64,000 bases of DNA, taken from assembly GCA_015075005.1 (NCBI GenBank), contig JABTVC010000001.1, forward strand, positions 1,426,001 through 1,490,000, written 5' to 3'. A model generated the notes under the pieces. It was not told the DNA's origin and made no database searches. It saw only the letters and a list, made by a program, of their open reading frames with translations. The DNA comes from Planctomycetia bacterium (lineage in GTDB: Bacteria; Planctomycetota; Brocadiia; Brocadiales; Brocadiaceae). The position numbers and the translations under genes were made by a program. Of this stretch, positions 8,901-17,690 are shown piece after piece. The first letter of the stretch is position 1, and each line of letters starts with the position of its first letter.

Positions 8901-10667
8901 TTATATAATATAATCAACCATTACGTTCGATGTTTTTACACTAGAAGTTTTTTGCACATCAATCACTATAGTATCTTCACCCATGGAATGGTCTCCATTC
9001 ATCCGATCCTGGCCTCTTGTTTGATGTTGTTGGTTGTTTTCTTCAGAGTTATTGAAAGATTTTTCTTTCGATGCATTGTCATTTTGTATGTACACCTCTA
9101 CCTTGTGGATTTCAAAACCGCTGGCTGCAACAGATTCTTTCAGCCGATGCACATTATCTTCTATCGCAGCCTTGACTTCCGCATTTTCTACAAATATTTT
9201 TGCCTTGATTTCGTCATTCTCTTCTGTAAAGTGGATTTCTACACTGCCCAATTCCGGTGGGGTAAGGTTGAGTTTGATTTCTGACCTGCCACCATGATTC
9301 ACCAAACTGATCTTATCACCGTGATTCACCAAGCGGATATCTTTAAAGAATTGCTCAATACTGCTGCTGTATGTATGTGCTATATCTGCAGGGGAACTTT
9401 CGTGAAACGTGTGACTGACCTTGTTGCTAAGTCCATCGAGAGAAGACAACGCTGTTACGTCACCACCTGGAAATGTCTCTGTTTTCTGCTGAAAAGTGAA
9501 TGAATTTGCCTGCGTATTGTCTTTGGCCGTTTGATTATCCTGAGCAAAAGGAACCTTGCTATTCGTTTTTTGTGTATCTGTGCCTTGATGCGCAAGGTCA
9601 AAGGTGTTTTGTTTCGAACCAGATCTGTCAAATAAATCCGACTCCTCGTTAGTTTGAGGTGTATTTAAGATGTCATTTTGAGACGACACCTTACTCATTG
9701 CTTTTGACAGGTCATTTTCTGCGTATATTTCAGCTGTATCAGCCGGATTCTCTGTTCCCGTTATAAGGACGTTATGCATGTTCTCTGCGGAAAGGTTTTG
9801 AGCTAATGTTTTAAATGCAGTGGGAAGCCTCATCATGTCGATCGCTTTCCTATCAGTATCTGTAATTATTGATTCCGGTATCGTACTGAAAGCGGACATA
9901 TCCAGTGTCTGCAATCTTTCAATTTTTTGCGTTGGGTTTGGCCCACCAACATCTGACCGGGCGGGGGATGTTTCACCATTGTATAAAATACCTGAGGTAT
10001 TTGCGTCGCCGAATAATCTATCTTGCATTGTATCATCCGCCCCTGTTTGTCCTCTCGTTTGTGAAAACAGTGAAGAATCTTTGCCTTTGGCATTTAGGAT
10101 GAAAGGCATATAAATACCGAAACGGACATTTACCCCTGCATCACCCTGTTGCAACGGTAAATTTTGTTCTGTATTTTGAATGTCTGTTTGTGAATATGCT
10201 ACAAGCGTTTCAGGTAAAATTGCTAATGAAAGGATAGTGCCTGATGTTTGACTCCCTGAAACATCCTGTTCTAATCCTTCGTCGTTTTTTTTTGTATAAG
10301 TAGAGGGTGTATTGAAATTCTTTTCATTGCTTTGTGATCGCTCACCCATCAATATTTTTTGTAATTCAGAGGTATCCATTTCTTCACTGTTCCCTGATAA
10401 TAGTTCCGCAGTACTCAATCCTGGCACGATGTGGTTAGCTTTTTCAGAGTTGTGCATATCTAGCACCCTGAGTTTGGTTATCTTTTGTCCAAGTATTTCA
10501 TGAAATGGCAAGGGATCTCCATTACCAGCAGCATCACCGGTTCCAGATTGAACCGTATGTGTATCCTCGATCTGAGCACCAGGATTGTTTGTTGTCAGAC
10601 AAGTGCTTGCCATCAATATTCCCAATAGATCATTTTTGTTGGATAGCTTCATTGATGATTCTAGCAT
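8901..10667 (-). CDS. fliK: Flagellar hook-length control protein FliK
   Basis: 588 residues, first gene of the visible flagellar operon. Residues 1 to about 430 are low-complexity, polar and Ser/Thr/Asn/Gln rich, as expected for the molecular ruler region. The C-terminal switch domain is recognisable at about 460-535: EIKLNLTPPELGSVEIHFTE, then KAKIFVENAEVKAAIEDNVH and RLKESVAASGFEIHKVEVYI. FliK is exported during hook growth and switches export specificity through FlhB. The start ATG has AAGGA at seven bases. The 270 bases upstream hold no gene and presumably the operon promoter. Confidence 0.9.
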   Translation of the reverse strand: MLESSMKLSNKNDLLGILMASTCLTTNNPGAQIEDTHTVQSGTGDAAGNGDPLPFHEILGQKITKLRVLDMHNSEKANHIVPGLSTAELLSGNSEEMDTSELQKILMGERSQSNEKNFNTPSTYTKKNDEGLEQDVSGSQTSGTILSLAILPETLVAYSQTDIQNTEQNLPLQQGDAGVNVRFGIYMPFILNAKGKDSSLFSQTRGQTGADDTMQDRLFGDANTSGILYNGETSPARSDVGGPNPTQKIERLQTLDMSAFSTIPESIITDTDRKAIDMMRLPTAFKTLAQNLSAENMHNVLITGTENPADTAEIYAENDLSKAMSKVSSQNDILNTPQTNEESDLFDRSGSKQNTFDLAHQGTDTQKTNSKVPFAQDNQTAKDNTQANSFTFQQKTETFPGGDVTALSSLDGLSNKVSHTFHESSPADIAHTYSSSIEQFFKDIRLVNHGDKISLVNHGGRSEIKLNLTPPELGSVEIHFTEENDEIKAKIFVENAEVKAAIEDNVHRLKESVAASGFEIHKVEVYIQNDNASKEKSFNNSEENNQQHQTRGQDRMNGDHSMGEDTIVIDVQKTSSVKTSNVMVDYII

Positions 10668-10940
10668 AGGTGTTTCCTTTTCAGATAAAATGGAATGACC
10701 AGGTTGTAATTTTGATTTTTTAATTTAGCAACATACATACCATGCTTATGTAAGGCGATAAAATGAAATGGAAATGACTATACGGAAATTTATAAGTGCC
10801 ATTGATATAAGTATTTAATGGAAGTGATATGCACGAATAGATTTTTGTTTTAATATTTTGCTTGAGGAATGAGGCAATCAACTCCAGATACTTTTTTCCT
10901 GATAACGCGTAATGTTTTCCGTATCCTGGGCTGTTGCTGA

Positions 10941-11564
10941 TTAGTATTGGAGTGTTTCTGTAATTTGATTTGCCACAAATTGGGAGTAGCGCCTCATAGA
11001 AAGCAAAATAAGTTTCCAGCCATATAAGGCGCTTTTTTGATGTGTACTTTCAAAGTAGTGCTTTACAAGTTCTGCTACCTCATTTTCATTGCTGTCAAAA
11101 ATTCCGTCTGCACTCCAGACGACGATACCCGTATCAGTAGAGATCATACCTACTTTTACACCAAGTAACATCGGTTCATAAGGACGGTAATGAGTTATAC
11201 TGCCAAATACGATTGCGTCAGCATCATACAGCTTCTTTAAGGTCAAAATAGTGTTTAAATCAATAGTACCCTTTACCCATATGTCACGTTCAGGAGTAAG
11301 TGTTGTTTTCTTTTCAGTGAATACTACGACCTCAAAACTTCCTGTCTTTCTCAATTCTACGGCAAACGCCTCTGTTACCTCTTCTATGATGGCCTCCCTG
11401 TCTACATCATATTCAAATGGCAGGAGTAATACACGTCGTATCAGTGCTTTTTTGAATTCGTCTGTTTTGTTATAATTAAGGCCTTTAGAATAATGGAGTG
11501 GTGTACTTGAACAGCCCACGACCACGCATAAATATATACCTAAGATACGAAGTGTATACTTCAT
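10941..11564 (-). CDS. Lipoprotein of unknown role (CsgG/FlgO-like fold possible)
   Basis: 207 residues. The N-terminus is a lipoprotein signal with a lipobox-like VVVGC at residues about 14-18, so the mature protein should be lipid-anchored. The body reads RRVLLLPFEYDVDREAIIEE, FAVELRKTGSFEVVVF and LKKLYDADAIVFGSITHYRP, then LLGVKVGMISTDTGIVVWSA. That pattern (LLPF..., raised effective-residue strand, DA.V.G.I, V.L.DT..G..VW) is typical of CsgG/LpoB/FlgO-type small outer-membrane lipoproteins. Its place between fliK and another lipoprotein on the same strand makes a flagellar or envelope role plausible, but that is inference. Confidence 0.6.
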   Translation of the reverse strand: MKYTLRILGIYLCVVVGCSSTPLHYSKGLNYNKTDEFKKALIRRVLLLPFEYDVDREAIIEEVTEAFAVELRKTGSFEVVVFTEKKTTLTPERDIWVKGTIDLNTILTLKKLYDADAIVFGSITHYRPYEPMLLGVKVGMISTDTGIVVWSADGIFDSNENEVAELVKHYFESTHQKSALYGWKLILLSMRRYSQFVANQITETLQY

Positions 11565-11589
11565 CTAATACTCTGTACCTCGAAAATAA

Positions 11590-12147
11590 TCAGTGGGGGG
11601 TTTCTGGTATTTGTTCATTTTTACCCACGAGTTGTTCTATCTTCATGCCAACAAGCGCTTGTTTTGCCCTGGTTTCCTCAATCTGTGCATTTGTTAATTC
11701 TACAGTCAATTCCTTAATTTTTCTTTCGTAAGGTGCGAGACTTTGCTCAAGCCGTTTACACAATTTTTCATTTTCAATAATAACCTGTTGTGTGGCTTCT
11801 AGTTGGCTCTTGATTTCTTCCAGTTCTGATTCTAATGCTATTTTTGCTACTTTTTCGCTTTCCAGCTCTCTTTCAAGCGATGAGTTTTTTCCCTGCGAGG
11901 CTGCCAAATCCTTTCTGAGGCGATCAAATTGCTCGAGCAAGGATGTTCTTTTGTTTTCTTCTCCGGTATCAAGAATTACCGTCGACCCATTCATTAAATA
12001 CCCACTACTCTTTGATGACGATATAGCTTCTTCTGAAGAACCCTGCGCGGTACAAGGCCTTTTGCCTTCCATCTTCATAAAGGACCCGCAGCCTACAGCC
12101 ATCAAAATGAATAAACATAAAGGAATTAAAGGTACAATTTTCCCCAT
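11590..12147 (-). CDS. Coiled-coil lipoprotein
   Basis: 185 residues. A signal with lipobox LMAVGC (about residues 15-20) predicts lipid attachment. Residues about 65-165 are an almost unbroken coiled coil of Glu, Lys, Gln and Leu (for example SSLERELESEKVAKIALESE). I do not recognise the family. It is followed after 25 bases by the other lipoprotein gene, so the two are probably co-transcribed and may act together at the envelope, perhaps with the flagellar basal body encoded just downstream. Confidence 0.6.
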   Translation of the reverse strand: MGKIVPLIPLCLFILMAVGCGSFMKMEGKRPCTAQGSSEEAISSSKSSGYLMNGSTVILDTGEENKRTSLLEQFDRLRKDLAASQGKNSSLERELESEKVAKIALESELEEIKSQLEATQQVIIENEKLCKRLEQSLAPYERKIKELTVELTNAQIEETRAKQALVGMKIEQLVGKNEQIPETPH

Positions 12148-12346
12148 ATGCCCAACCCTTTCCCATAAATGTTTAAAATTGCAACTTTTGATGCGAGGAT
12201 TATTCTGATGTTCCTAATAAATACCGTGAATATTTCTACCTTAATACCTTGCCTAATTGTTACTTATATTTATTTTCAATTGATTTATAGTATTTGTTAT
12301 CAAAAGATATTGATAACGATAGCAAACAAAATACCACATCCATCGG

Positions 12347-13015
12347 CTAAGATAGAAACTCTGTATGTGCGTTAAGCAGGTTTTTAAAAGACCGGGTTGC
12401 TTCTATAACGTTATCACGAGAAATAATTGCGGAACAAATTGCAACACGCTTCCCGCCGGCATGGAATACATCATGAATATTTTCAAGATTAATAGCGCCT
12501 ATAGCAACAAGAGGTATCGCTATTTCCCTGTTTACCCGTGCTAAACAATCCAGACCGACAGGAGGTTCATAGTCTTTTGTTGCAGTGTAAAAAACAGGGC
12601 CAATGCCAATATAGTCCGCACCCCCTTGTTGTGCCTTTCGTGCCTGCAGGATATTATGGGTTGAAATCCCAATTATCTTAGAATAACCAAGCATCTTGCG
12701 TGCGGTATGGATGTCTATATCAGATTGTCCGATGTGTAACCCATCAGCATCTACTTCTTTGGCAATTTCGGCGCGATCGTTTACAATAAAAATCGTTTCT
12801 GACCGGCTAGTTATTTCTTTAAATTCACGGGCCATAGCAAGGAATTCTCTATCCGGCATCGTTTTTTCTCGCAATTGTACCGCGTCAGCGCCACCCCGGA
12901 TAACATCCTGCAGTATTTCCAATACAGGTTTTTTCGTAACATGAGTACTTATAATTACATACAACTTTACATCCGAGAAACTTTTTAAAAAATTATGTTT
13001 CCTTGTTTTCGTCAT
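12347..13015 (-). CDS. thiE: Thiamine-phosphate synthase ThiE
   Basis: 222 residues. ThiE joins hydroxymethylpyrimidine diphosphate and thiazole phosphate to make thiamine phosphate in the cytoplasm. Motifs in order: GGADAVQLREK (about 41-51), FIVNDRAEIAKEVDADGLHI GQ region, the GISTHN block, GADYIGIGPVF followed by T-A-T-K, and VAIGAIN. The TIM-barrel phosphate-binding segments are complete. The N-terminus shown is about ten residues longer than usual, so a start slightly downstream is possible. It stands alone, divergent from purF. Confidence 0.93.
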   Translation of the reverse strand: MTKTRKHNFLKSFSDVKLYVIISTHVTKKPVLEILQDVIRGGADAVQLREKTMPDREFLAMAREFKEITSRSETIFIVNDRAEIAKEVDADGLHIGQSDIDIHTARKMLGYSKIIGISTHNILQARKAQQGGADYIGIGPVFYTATKDYEPPVGLDCLARVNREIAIPLVAIGAINLENIHDVFHAGGKRVAICSAIISRDNVIEATRSFKNLLNAHTEFLS

Positions 13016-13041
13016 GAGTCATCTGTCCGCCGATAAATGTA

Positions 13042-13069
13042 TTGACACCCATTCAATGTTTGATATAAT
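13042..13069 (+). promoter_or_regulatory. Sigma-70-type promoter for purF
   Basis: TTGACA at 13042-13047 and TATAAT at 13064-13069, a perfect consensus pair with a 16-base spacer. It points at purF, whose start is about 260 bases downstream, leaving a long untranslated leader. Confidence 0.7.
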
Positions 13070-13331
13070 TTCACCATTTAGGTGTTTTCCTGCCTCTATC
13101 GTATTGCTGTGTAAAAAATTGTTTTCCCCATTTCCATGAGGATACGTTTTGGCAAGGTTACCTGGAAACCTCTTCACCCTGTTTTTACGAGGAACTTGGT
13201 TGCATCCTCACCAGGCCAGGTGTTATTCAGCAAACCTATTATGAATCCTCAAATCACAAAAGGTCAACAAAAATATAAGACATACTTCATATTCTGTATG
13301 ATAAAACAAATTGGAGATAGGCCATAGAAAA
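13070..13331 (+). other. Long purF leader with a dispersed repeat
   Basis: About 260 bases without a convincing gene. Bases about 13101-13148 resemble 16548-16595 (upstream of ruvC): both share ctgtgtaaaa, ttccccattt and tgagga in the same order. An open frame at 13136-13327 has no protein character. A leader-based control of purF is possible but I see no known riboswitch. Confidence 0.4.
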
Positions 13332-14726
13332 ATGTCCTGCGCAAAAGAATATTGTGGGTTATTTGGGATTTATGGATGCGAAGACGCGGCAGAGAAGACA
13401 TACTATGGCCTGTATTCTTTGCAACATCGCGGAGAAGAGAGTGCTGGCATTGCTTCAACGGATGGTAAAGACATCATCTGTTACAAAGGAATGGGACTCG
13501 TAAGCGAAGCTATAAAGCCACACATGCTCAAATTGTTAAAAAACTCTGCTGCGATTGGACATGTTCGGTATTCTACCACTGGTTCAAGCAGCATTGGAAA
13601 TGCTCAGCCATTAGTGGTGGACTATTACAAGGGCAAAGTCGCCGTAGCCCATAATGGACAGCTGACTAATGCAAAAAGGTTGCGTAAAGAATTTGAGGCC
13701 AATGGTTCTATCTTTCATACCACCTCAGATACTGAAGTAATTCTCCATCTCATGGCAAAGCCTTTACATATGATGCAAGATACGTTGTCTCTTGTACTGC
13801 AACAATTACACGGCTCCTTTTCGCTCTTATTTTTGACTCCGGAAGAGCTGATTGGCGTACGCGATCCCTATGGTTTCAGGCCATTGGCACTGGGAAGATT
13901 AAACAGTGGTTATGTTCTGGCCTCTGAAACCTGCGCCATGGATCAGGTGGGTGCAGAGTATATTCGGGACGTTAATCCCGGCGAGGCGGTTTACATCGGG
14001 AAAAATGGGATTCGAAGCGAGTATTATTGTCCCCAGAAACATATCAAACCTGCCTTTTGCGTATTTGAACTCGTGTACTTTTCAAGACCTGATAGCAAGA
14101 TCTATGGAGAAAGCGTTCATGTATTCCGCAAGAGATTGGGGGCAAAACTTTCAGAAGAAGCACCTGTAGATGCTGATGTAGTTATTTCAGTTCCTGAGGG
14201 AGGGAATTCTGCAGCAATCGGATATTCTCACGCATCAGGGATACCTTTCGATCGCGGATTTATTCGTAACCATTATGTGGGCAGGACTTTCATCCTGCCT
14301 GAACAGGACAGACGGCACCGTACCGTTGAGCTTAAGCTGAACGCATTAAAAGAAACTGTGAAAGGGAAACGGGTTATTGTTATTGACGATTCCATTGTAA
14401 GAGGGACTACGTCAAAGTCGCGGTTCGGGCAGTTGAGGAAGGCCGGAGCAAAGGAGATTCATGTTCGGATTACGTGCCCTCCCCATCGGTATCCCTGTTA
14501 TTACGGAATCGATTTTCAAAAAAAAGGGGAACTTCTTGCGACGAATCGCACATTAGATGAAATCCGGCAATTTCTCGATGTCGAGAGTCTCTGCTATCTC
14601 AGCGTGGAAGGGATGATGAGTTGTACAACACAACCTCAGCACCATTTCTGTGATGCCTGCTTTACCAGTAATTATCCAACCGCCCTTGAAGATGAAACAA
14701 GGAAACTTACTGAGAAGAAACCGTAA
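13332..14726 (+). CDS. purF: Amidophosphoribosyltransferase PurF
   Basis: 464 residues. It makes phosphoribosylamine from PRPP and glutamine, the first step of purine synthesis. I start it at the ATG at 13332 because this gives MSCAKEY-CGLFGIYG: a seven-residue propeptide before the catalytic Cys, as in the Bacillus-type enzyme. Glutaminase motifs GHVRYSTTGSS and HNGQLTN are present; the PRPP loop reads VIVIDDSIVRGTTS. Cysteines at PAFCVFE, RYPCYYG and FCDACF match the four ligands of the oxygen-sensitive 4Fe-4S cluster of this subclass. This suits an anaerobe. The next gene, a radical SAM gene, begins about 58 bases later. Confidence 0.96.
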   Translation: MSCAKEYCGLFGIYGCEDAAEKTYYGLYSLQHRGEESAGIASTDGKDIICYKGMGLVSEAIKPHMLKLLKNSAAIGHVRYSTTGSSSIGNAQPLVVDYYKGKVAVAHNGQLTNAKRLRKEFEANGSIFHTTSDTEVILHLMAKPLHMMQDTLSLVLQQLHGSFSLLFLTPEELIGVRDPYGFRPLALGRLNSGYVLASETCAMDQVGAEYIRDVNPGEAVYIGKNGIRSEYYCPQKHIKPAFCVFELVYFSRPDSKIYGESVHVFRKRLGAKLSEEAPVDADVVISVPEGGNSAAIGYSHASGIPFDRGFIRNHYVGRTFILPEQDRRHRTVELKLNALKETVKGKRVIVIDDSIVRGTTSKSRFGQLRKAGAKEIHVRITCPPHRYPCYYGIDFQKKGELLATNRTLDEIRQFLDVESLCYLSVEGMMSCTTQPQHHFCDACFTSNYPTALEDETRKLTEKKP

Positions 14727-14783
14727 AAGTGTTTTGATGAAATTAGACACATGGTAATTTATTCCTTGCGTTAAAAAAAATAC

Positions 14784-15770
14784 ATGCTTGCAAACCCCAT
14801 CTATCTCATAAAAGGTATTGTAGGCAGGACCTTTTATATTATTCCTCAACGACCAGAACGTGTCCAGATAGAGATTACGAACCGCTGCAACTACACCTGT
14901 GGTATGTGTCCCAGGGAATCCTTTAATCTGCCAGAAAATGATATTCCTTTTGACCTTTTCCAGAAAATCATCGGCAGGATTGAATCCCGCTTTAACATTA
15001 CCCTTACCGGATGGGGAGAACCTTTATTACATCCAAAACTATTGGATATGATTGTATTTACAAAGAGTAAGGGTCACTCTGTTGGTATAACAACCAACGG
15101 TCTGTTATTGGCTCCATTTATCGAAAAGTTTATTAATACGTTAGACAAACTGACCGTTTCATTAGACAGCATTGAAGGAAATACTGTGATTGTCGATGGC
15201 CACCCTTCCAATAACGTTGTGCAACGGCATATTGAATCCCTCATAAAATGCCGGGGCGATAAGACAAAACCGGTCGTTACCATTCAAATAACCATGCATG
15301 ACAAACAGCAATGCCTGGACACCTTAAGATTTGCCGGAGAAGTAGGGGCTGACCGCGCCTATCTCGTGCGATTGAATAACCCTTTTGGCAACAGCAGTTT
15401 TAAGAGGCCCTGCTTGGAAGAAGAACTGGAAATTTATAAAGAATCTGAGAAAATAGGCAGGAAATATGGACTACAGGTCGATAACAACTATACGGCCTTT
15501 GACAATGGCCTGCTTCGATTATTGTACAAACGACTACGCCCCATGATGTATCGGTTTGATACGTACTGCCCGAAACCTTACGATTATTTGTATATCAACA
15601 TCGACGGCAAGGCCACCCCGTGCTGCGATCTTCCCCGATATGAAGTCGGTAACATATTAAAGCAAAGCATTGATGAAATCTGGAATGGGGAGAACATGCA
15701 CTATTTTCGGGAACATCAGAATGATGTGTGCGGCAATTGTGATACCTTAAGACTAAAACAGTTACAATAA
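14784..15770 (+). CDS. Radical SAM / SPASM domain protein
   Basis: 328 residues. The radical SAM cluster motif CNYTCGMC sits at about residues 36-43, followed by GWGEPLLHP and GITTNGLLL, as in the MoaA/PqqE group. The C-terminal SPASM region has CPKPYDYLYINIDGKATPCC (about 270-290), then VGNILKQSIDEIW and CGNC, so one or two extra Fe-S clusters are expected. The substrate cannot be read from the sequence; such proteins often modify peptides or small molecules. No precursor-peptide gene was seen nearby. It follows purF closely, but functional linkage is unproven. Confidence 0.82.
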   Translation: MLANPIYLIKGIVGRTFYIIPQRPERVQIEITNRCNYTCGMCPRESFNLPENDIPFDLFQKIIGRIESRFNITLTGWGEPLLHPKLLDMIVFTKSKGHSVGITTNGLLLAPFIEKFINTLDKLTVSLDSIEGNTVIVDGHPSNNVVQRHIESLIKCRGDKTKPVVTIQITMHDKQQCLDTLRFAGEVGADRAYLVRLNNPFGNSSFKRPCLEEELEIYKESEKIGRKYGLQVDNNYTAFDNGLLRLLYKRLRPMMYRFDTYCPKPYDYLYINIDGKATPCCDLPRYEVGNILKQSIDEIWNGENMHYFREHQNDVCGNCDTLRLKQLQ

Positions 15771-16067
15771 TATAGGCTAACAAAGTTAGTTTATAGGTAA
15801 CACTTTATATTTTTGAAAAATCCAGAAGGACACAAAAAACAATGTAGGTAGCTCCGTTAGGGACGATCTGTTTGTAACACAATAAAATTCAATAGGGTAA
15901 TAGCTCCGTAGAAGCGACCTGTATATGATTGGCAGGGAGACAGGTTGCTCCTATGGAGCTTATAGGTAATACCTTTTTCAAAAGACTAAAGTGTTACGAA
16001 ATTACTAAACATCAAGTTTGTCCCTGCCACCCTTGTAATTTTGAAATTCCTGTACAATAAATTTGGC
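15771..16067. other. Intergenic gap with repeat fragments
   Basis: Nearly 300 bases between convergent genes, without a coding frame. It holds family C repeats (15847-15960) and, at about 16014-16031, agtttgtccctgccaccc, a half copy of the family A palindrome. Confidence 0.6.
15847..15960. repeat. Family C repeat: a single unit and an inverted pair
   Basis: A first unit, tagctccgttagggacgatc (about 15848), is followed by agctccgtagaagcgacctg (15902 on) and its inverted partner caggttgctcctatggagct (15941-15960). The inverted pair forms a hairpin with about 20-base arms and four mismatches. Short repeats of this sort are spread through many bacterial genomes and look like non-autonomous elements. 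Confidence 0.6.
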
Positions 16068-16535
16068 TCACAGACTATGGCTGTGGCAAATTGCAATTGC
16101 AAGCGCATCCGAGGCGTCTCTGGATGCCGGGATTTCGGTCAAGTCGAGAATGATCTTTACCATCTCCTGTACTTGTTCCTTTTGCGCATTACCGTTACCT
16201 ACAACCGCCTTCTTGATAACGGTGGCAGCGTATTCAGTAATAGGAATATTTGCCGATGCCGCGCACAAAAAGACAATCCCCCTGCCTTCTCCAATCCGTA
16301 TCGCCGACTTGACGTTTTTACTGTAAAAGACCTCCTCGATGGCCATCTCATCAGGATGATGATTTGAAATGATATCCATGATTTTACTGTGGATTGTGTG
16401 AAGTCGCTGAGAAAAGGTTAGGTTTTTCCCGGCCTTGATAGCACCATATTCAATGGTTATTATTTTTGAACCTATCTTCTCTATCACACCATAACCAGCG
16501 ACTTGTGTACCTGGATCAATTCCAAGAATTTTCAT
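16068..16535 (-). CDS. ruvC: Holliday junction endonuclease RuvC
   Basis: 155 residues from the ATG at 16535, giving the standard start MKILGIDPGTQVAGYGVI; the longer open frame to 16592 has no RuvC character. RuvC resolves four-way junctions during recombination, with RuvAB. Acidic catalytic residues are visible: Asp7 in GIDPG, Glu in IEEVFYSKN (about 68), and the Asp pair in DASDALAIAICH near the end. GNGNAQKEQVQEMV is the usual DNA-contact helix region. ruvA and ruvB are not adjacent. Confidence 0.94.
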   Translation of the reverse strand: MKILGIDPGTQVAGYGVIEKIGSKIITIEYGAIKAGKNLTFSQRLHTIHSKIMDIISNHHPDEMAIEEVFYSKNVKSAIRIGEGRGIVFLCAASANIPITEYAATVIKKAVVGNGNAQKEQVQEMVKIILDLTEIPASRDASDALAIAICHSHSL

Positions 16536-16769
16536 ACGGATTTTTATAGTATTCCTGTGTAAAATTTCTATTCCCCATTTTCGTGAGGACATGTTCAGAA
16601 ACCTGATTTATTCCTACAGGCATGTAAATACTATAACAGTTCTTTTAATTGTCAATGAGAATTTTTGTATCTGTATTTGGATTTATATTTTTACACTTTG
16701 AATTTCATCTTTTATCTTTATAATAATACTTTAATCTTCGTCTGAATAAACCCAATTTCAATAATTACC

Positions 16770-17690
16770 ATGCCGCATATAGACTTATCCATTAATTTAT
16801 GTAGTATACCACTAGCCAATCCTACTATCCTTGCTTCGGGTATTTTAGGCACTACCAAGGCATTCCTGAAAAGAGTGGCCGGGAATGGTGCGGGTGCTGT
16901 AACGATTAAATCAATCAGTACCGAACCGCGGGAAGGACACAAAAATCCTACCGTTATTACCTTTGAGGCAGGCATGCTGAATGCCGTAGGCTATTCAAAT
17001 CCTGGTGTTGATGCTGCCGCCAGGGAATTTTCAAATCTTCAGGATATAAACGCACCCGTGATCGCAAGCGTCATTGGTACGCAAAAAGAGGATTTTGTGC
17101 GGGTGGTCGAAGGCCTGTCGGGTTCACAATTTTCAGCAATTGAGATACCCCTGTCCTGTCCCCATACCCCAGGATTTGGTCTCCTCGCAGGGCAGGGAAC
17201 TCCGGAGGCTACGTTTGCCATAACTTCCGAAGTGAGAAAGATCACCAGGTTACCAATATTTGTCAAACTGTCGCCTAACATCCCGGAGATTTGCACGATT
17301 GCAAAGGCTGCTGAGGATGCTGGCGCCGATGCTATTACGGCAGTAAACTCCATGGGGCCAGGCATGATCATCAACATAGAGGCACAAAGGCCTGTCCTGA
17401 GCTTTAAGGTGGGCGGTATAACCGGCGATGCCTTACGACCCATTGCCGTACGATGTGTATACGATTTATACAAGGCCATAAAAATTCCCATCATTGGAGT
17501 TGGCGGTATTTCTACCGGGCGGCACGCCATCGAAATGATGATGGCAGGCGCATCTGCCGTAGGAATCGGAACGGGTGTCTATTATCGGGGTATCGATGTT
17601 TTTAAGAAGATATGTGACGAAATGACTCAATGGATGGCAGAGAATGATTTTGACCACGTGGATAAAATTATAGGTATTGCACATGCTTGA
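16770..17690 (+). CDS. pyrD: Dihydroorotate dehydrogenase B, catalytic subunit PyrD
   Basis: 306 residues, a class 1B enzyme: FMN-containing TIM barrel oxidising dihydroorotate to orotate in pyrimidine synthesis. Motifs: ANPTILASGILG, KSISTEPREGHKNPT, MLNAVGYSNPG, and IPLSCPHTPGFG with the catalytic Cys of class 1 enzymes. The phosphate-binding end reads PIIGVGGISTGRHAIEMMMA, then GASAVGIGTG. Its stop overlaps the start region of pyrK, the electron-transfer subunit, so the complex uses NAD or another carrier rather than quinone. Confidence 0.95.
   Translation: MPHIDLSINLCSIPLANPTILASGILGTTKAFLKRVAGNGAGAVTIKSISTEPREGHKNPTVITFEAGMLNAVGYSNPGVDAAAREFSNLQDINAPVIASVIGTQKEDFVRVVEGLSGSQFSAIEIPLSCPHTPGFGLLAGQGTPEATFAITSEVRKITRLPIFVKLSPNIPEICTIAKAAEDAGADAITAVNSMGPGMIINIEAQRPVLSFKVGGITGDALRPIAVRCVYDLYKAIKIPIIGVGGISTGRHAIEMMMAGASAVGIGTGVYYRGIDVFKKICDEMTQWMAENDFDHVDKIIGIAHA

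Noticed and set aside
16536..16592. Longer start for ruvC
   Set aside because: The extra residues overlap a dispersed repeat and RuvC normally begins at MKILGIDPG.
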